Assembly (NCBI RefSeq): GCF_002188465.1
Contig: NZ_NINW01000024.1
Location: 289,768 to 353,767, forward strand
Origin: Pigmentiphaga sp. NML080357
Lineage (GTDB): Bacteria; Pseudomonadota; Gammaproteobacteria; Burkholderiales; Burkholderiaceae_B
DNA: 64,000 nt
Direction: 5' to 3'
Shown: in pieces, positions 63,875 through 64,000 of the stretch
Numbering within the stretch: position 1 is the stretch's first letter
Layout: each line of letters starts with the position of its first letter
Made by a program: the position numbers and the translations under genes
Notes under the pieces: generated by a model
Seen by the model: only the letters and a program-made list of their open reading frames with translations
What the model was told of the DNA's origin: nothing
Database searches by the model: none

Positions 63875-64000
63875 AGGGCGTGTTCACACTATCTAAGCCC
63901 ATCAACGATGAGCGCGAAATTGATGAAGGCAATGAACATCACATCCAGCTTGTCGAATCGCGAGAATATGCGCCGGAAGCCTTTGAGGCGCCGGAACAGT
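63875..64000 (-). mobile_element. Right end of an IS5-family insertion sequence with transposase C-terminus
   Basis: On the minus strand, from the window end to TAG 63895-63893, the frame encodes the last 35 residues of a transposase, including RRLKGFRRIFSRFDKLDVMF and FALIVDGLR. This C-terminus is typical of the IS5-family (IS427-like) transposases. The end region GGGCGTGTTCACACTATC is the type of terminal inverted repeat seen in these elements. The boundary is at about 63875, three or four bases after the prkA stop. The rest of the element is outside the window. Confidence 0.8.

Overview
The window is about 64 kb of GC-rich, densely packed bacterial chromosome. The housekeeping order (thrS-infC-rpmI-rplT-pheS-pheT-ihfA-merR), the phaC-phaB-phaR polyhydroxybutyrate genes and several TctC/Bug-type periplasmic binding proteins without membrane partners point to a betaproteobacterium of the Alcaligenaceae, close to Bordetella or Achromobacter. 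This placement is inferred from gene content; no rRNA is present.

Layout. 1-11.1 kb is mostly core: a gene fragment, a YdcH-like protein, the YoaA/DinG helicase, decayed remnants including a frameshifted response regulator, bamD, rluD, pgeF, the PHB genes phaC/phaB/phaR and rimO. 11.3-27 kb is an accessory catabolic region. It holds an IclR regulator, acyl-CoA dehydrogenase, MmgE/PrpD protein, hydantoinase-type HyuB/HyuA, a Bug binding protein, an amidohydrolase, an acyl-CoA ligase and an AraC regulator, followed by MFS plus isochorismatase-type hydrolase facing nitrilase plus AraC. 27.1-33.7 kb returns to core genes: TetR, serB, mfd, ispD, ispF and tRNA-Val. 33.8-49.2 kb is a second accessory region. 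It contains a Bug/hydrolase/cupin operon with a divergent LysR gene; an operon for a NMT1-type ABC transporter, an adenine-deaminase-like enzyme, an internal LysR gene and a 2-oxoglutarate/Fe(II) oxygenase, facing a two-subunit molybdenum hydroxylase; and a class II aldolase plus Bug protein facing an unusual HTH-citrate-synthase fusion. 49.2-57.6 kb is the translation operon. 57.6-64 kb has an AceE/MdeB-type E1 with a divergent Lrp regulator, tRNA-Pro, the PrkA kinase and the end of an insertion sequence.

How the genes work together. The accessory regions are built from divergent regulator/uptake/enzyme modules, many with ATGA or GTGA overlaps that suggest translational coupling and with clear palindromes in the divergent gaps. 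Substrates cannot be read from sequence. The molybdenum-hydroxylase module fits an N-heterocycle or purine, and the Hyu module fits a cyclic amide or related carboxylic acid.

Most unusual features: (1) a dispersed non-coding element of about 245-250 bp with nested palindromes (two full copies and one half copy), one copy exactly filling the gap between two stop codons and one splitting pheS from pheT; (2) an HTH-citrate-synthase fusion that has lost catalytic histidines and may be a carboxylate-sensing regulator; (3) a possible leader-peptide attenuator before thrS.
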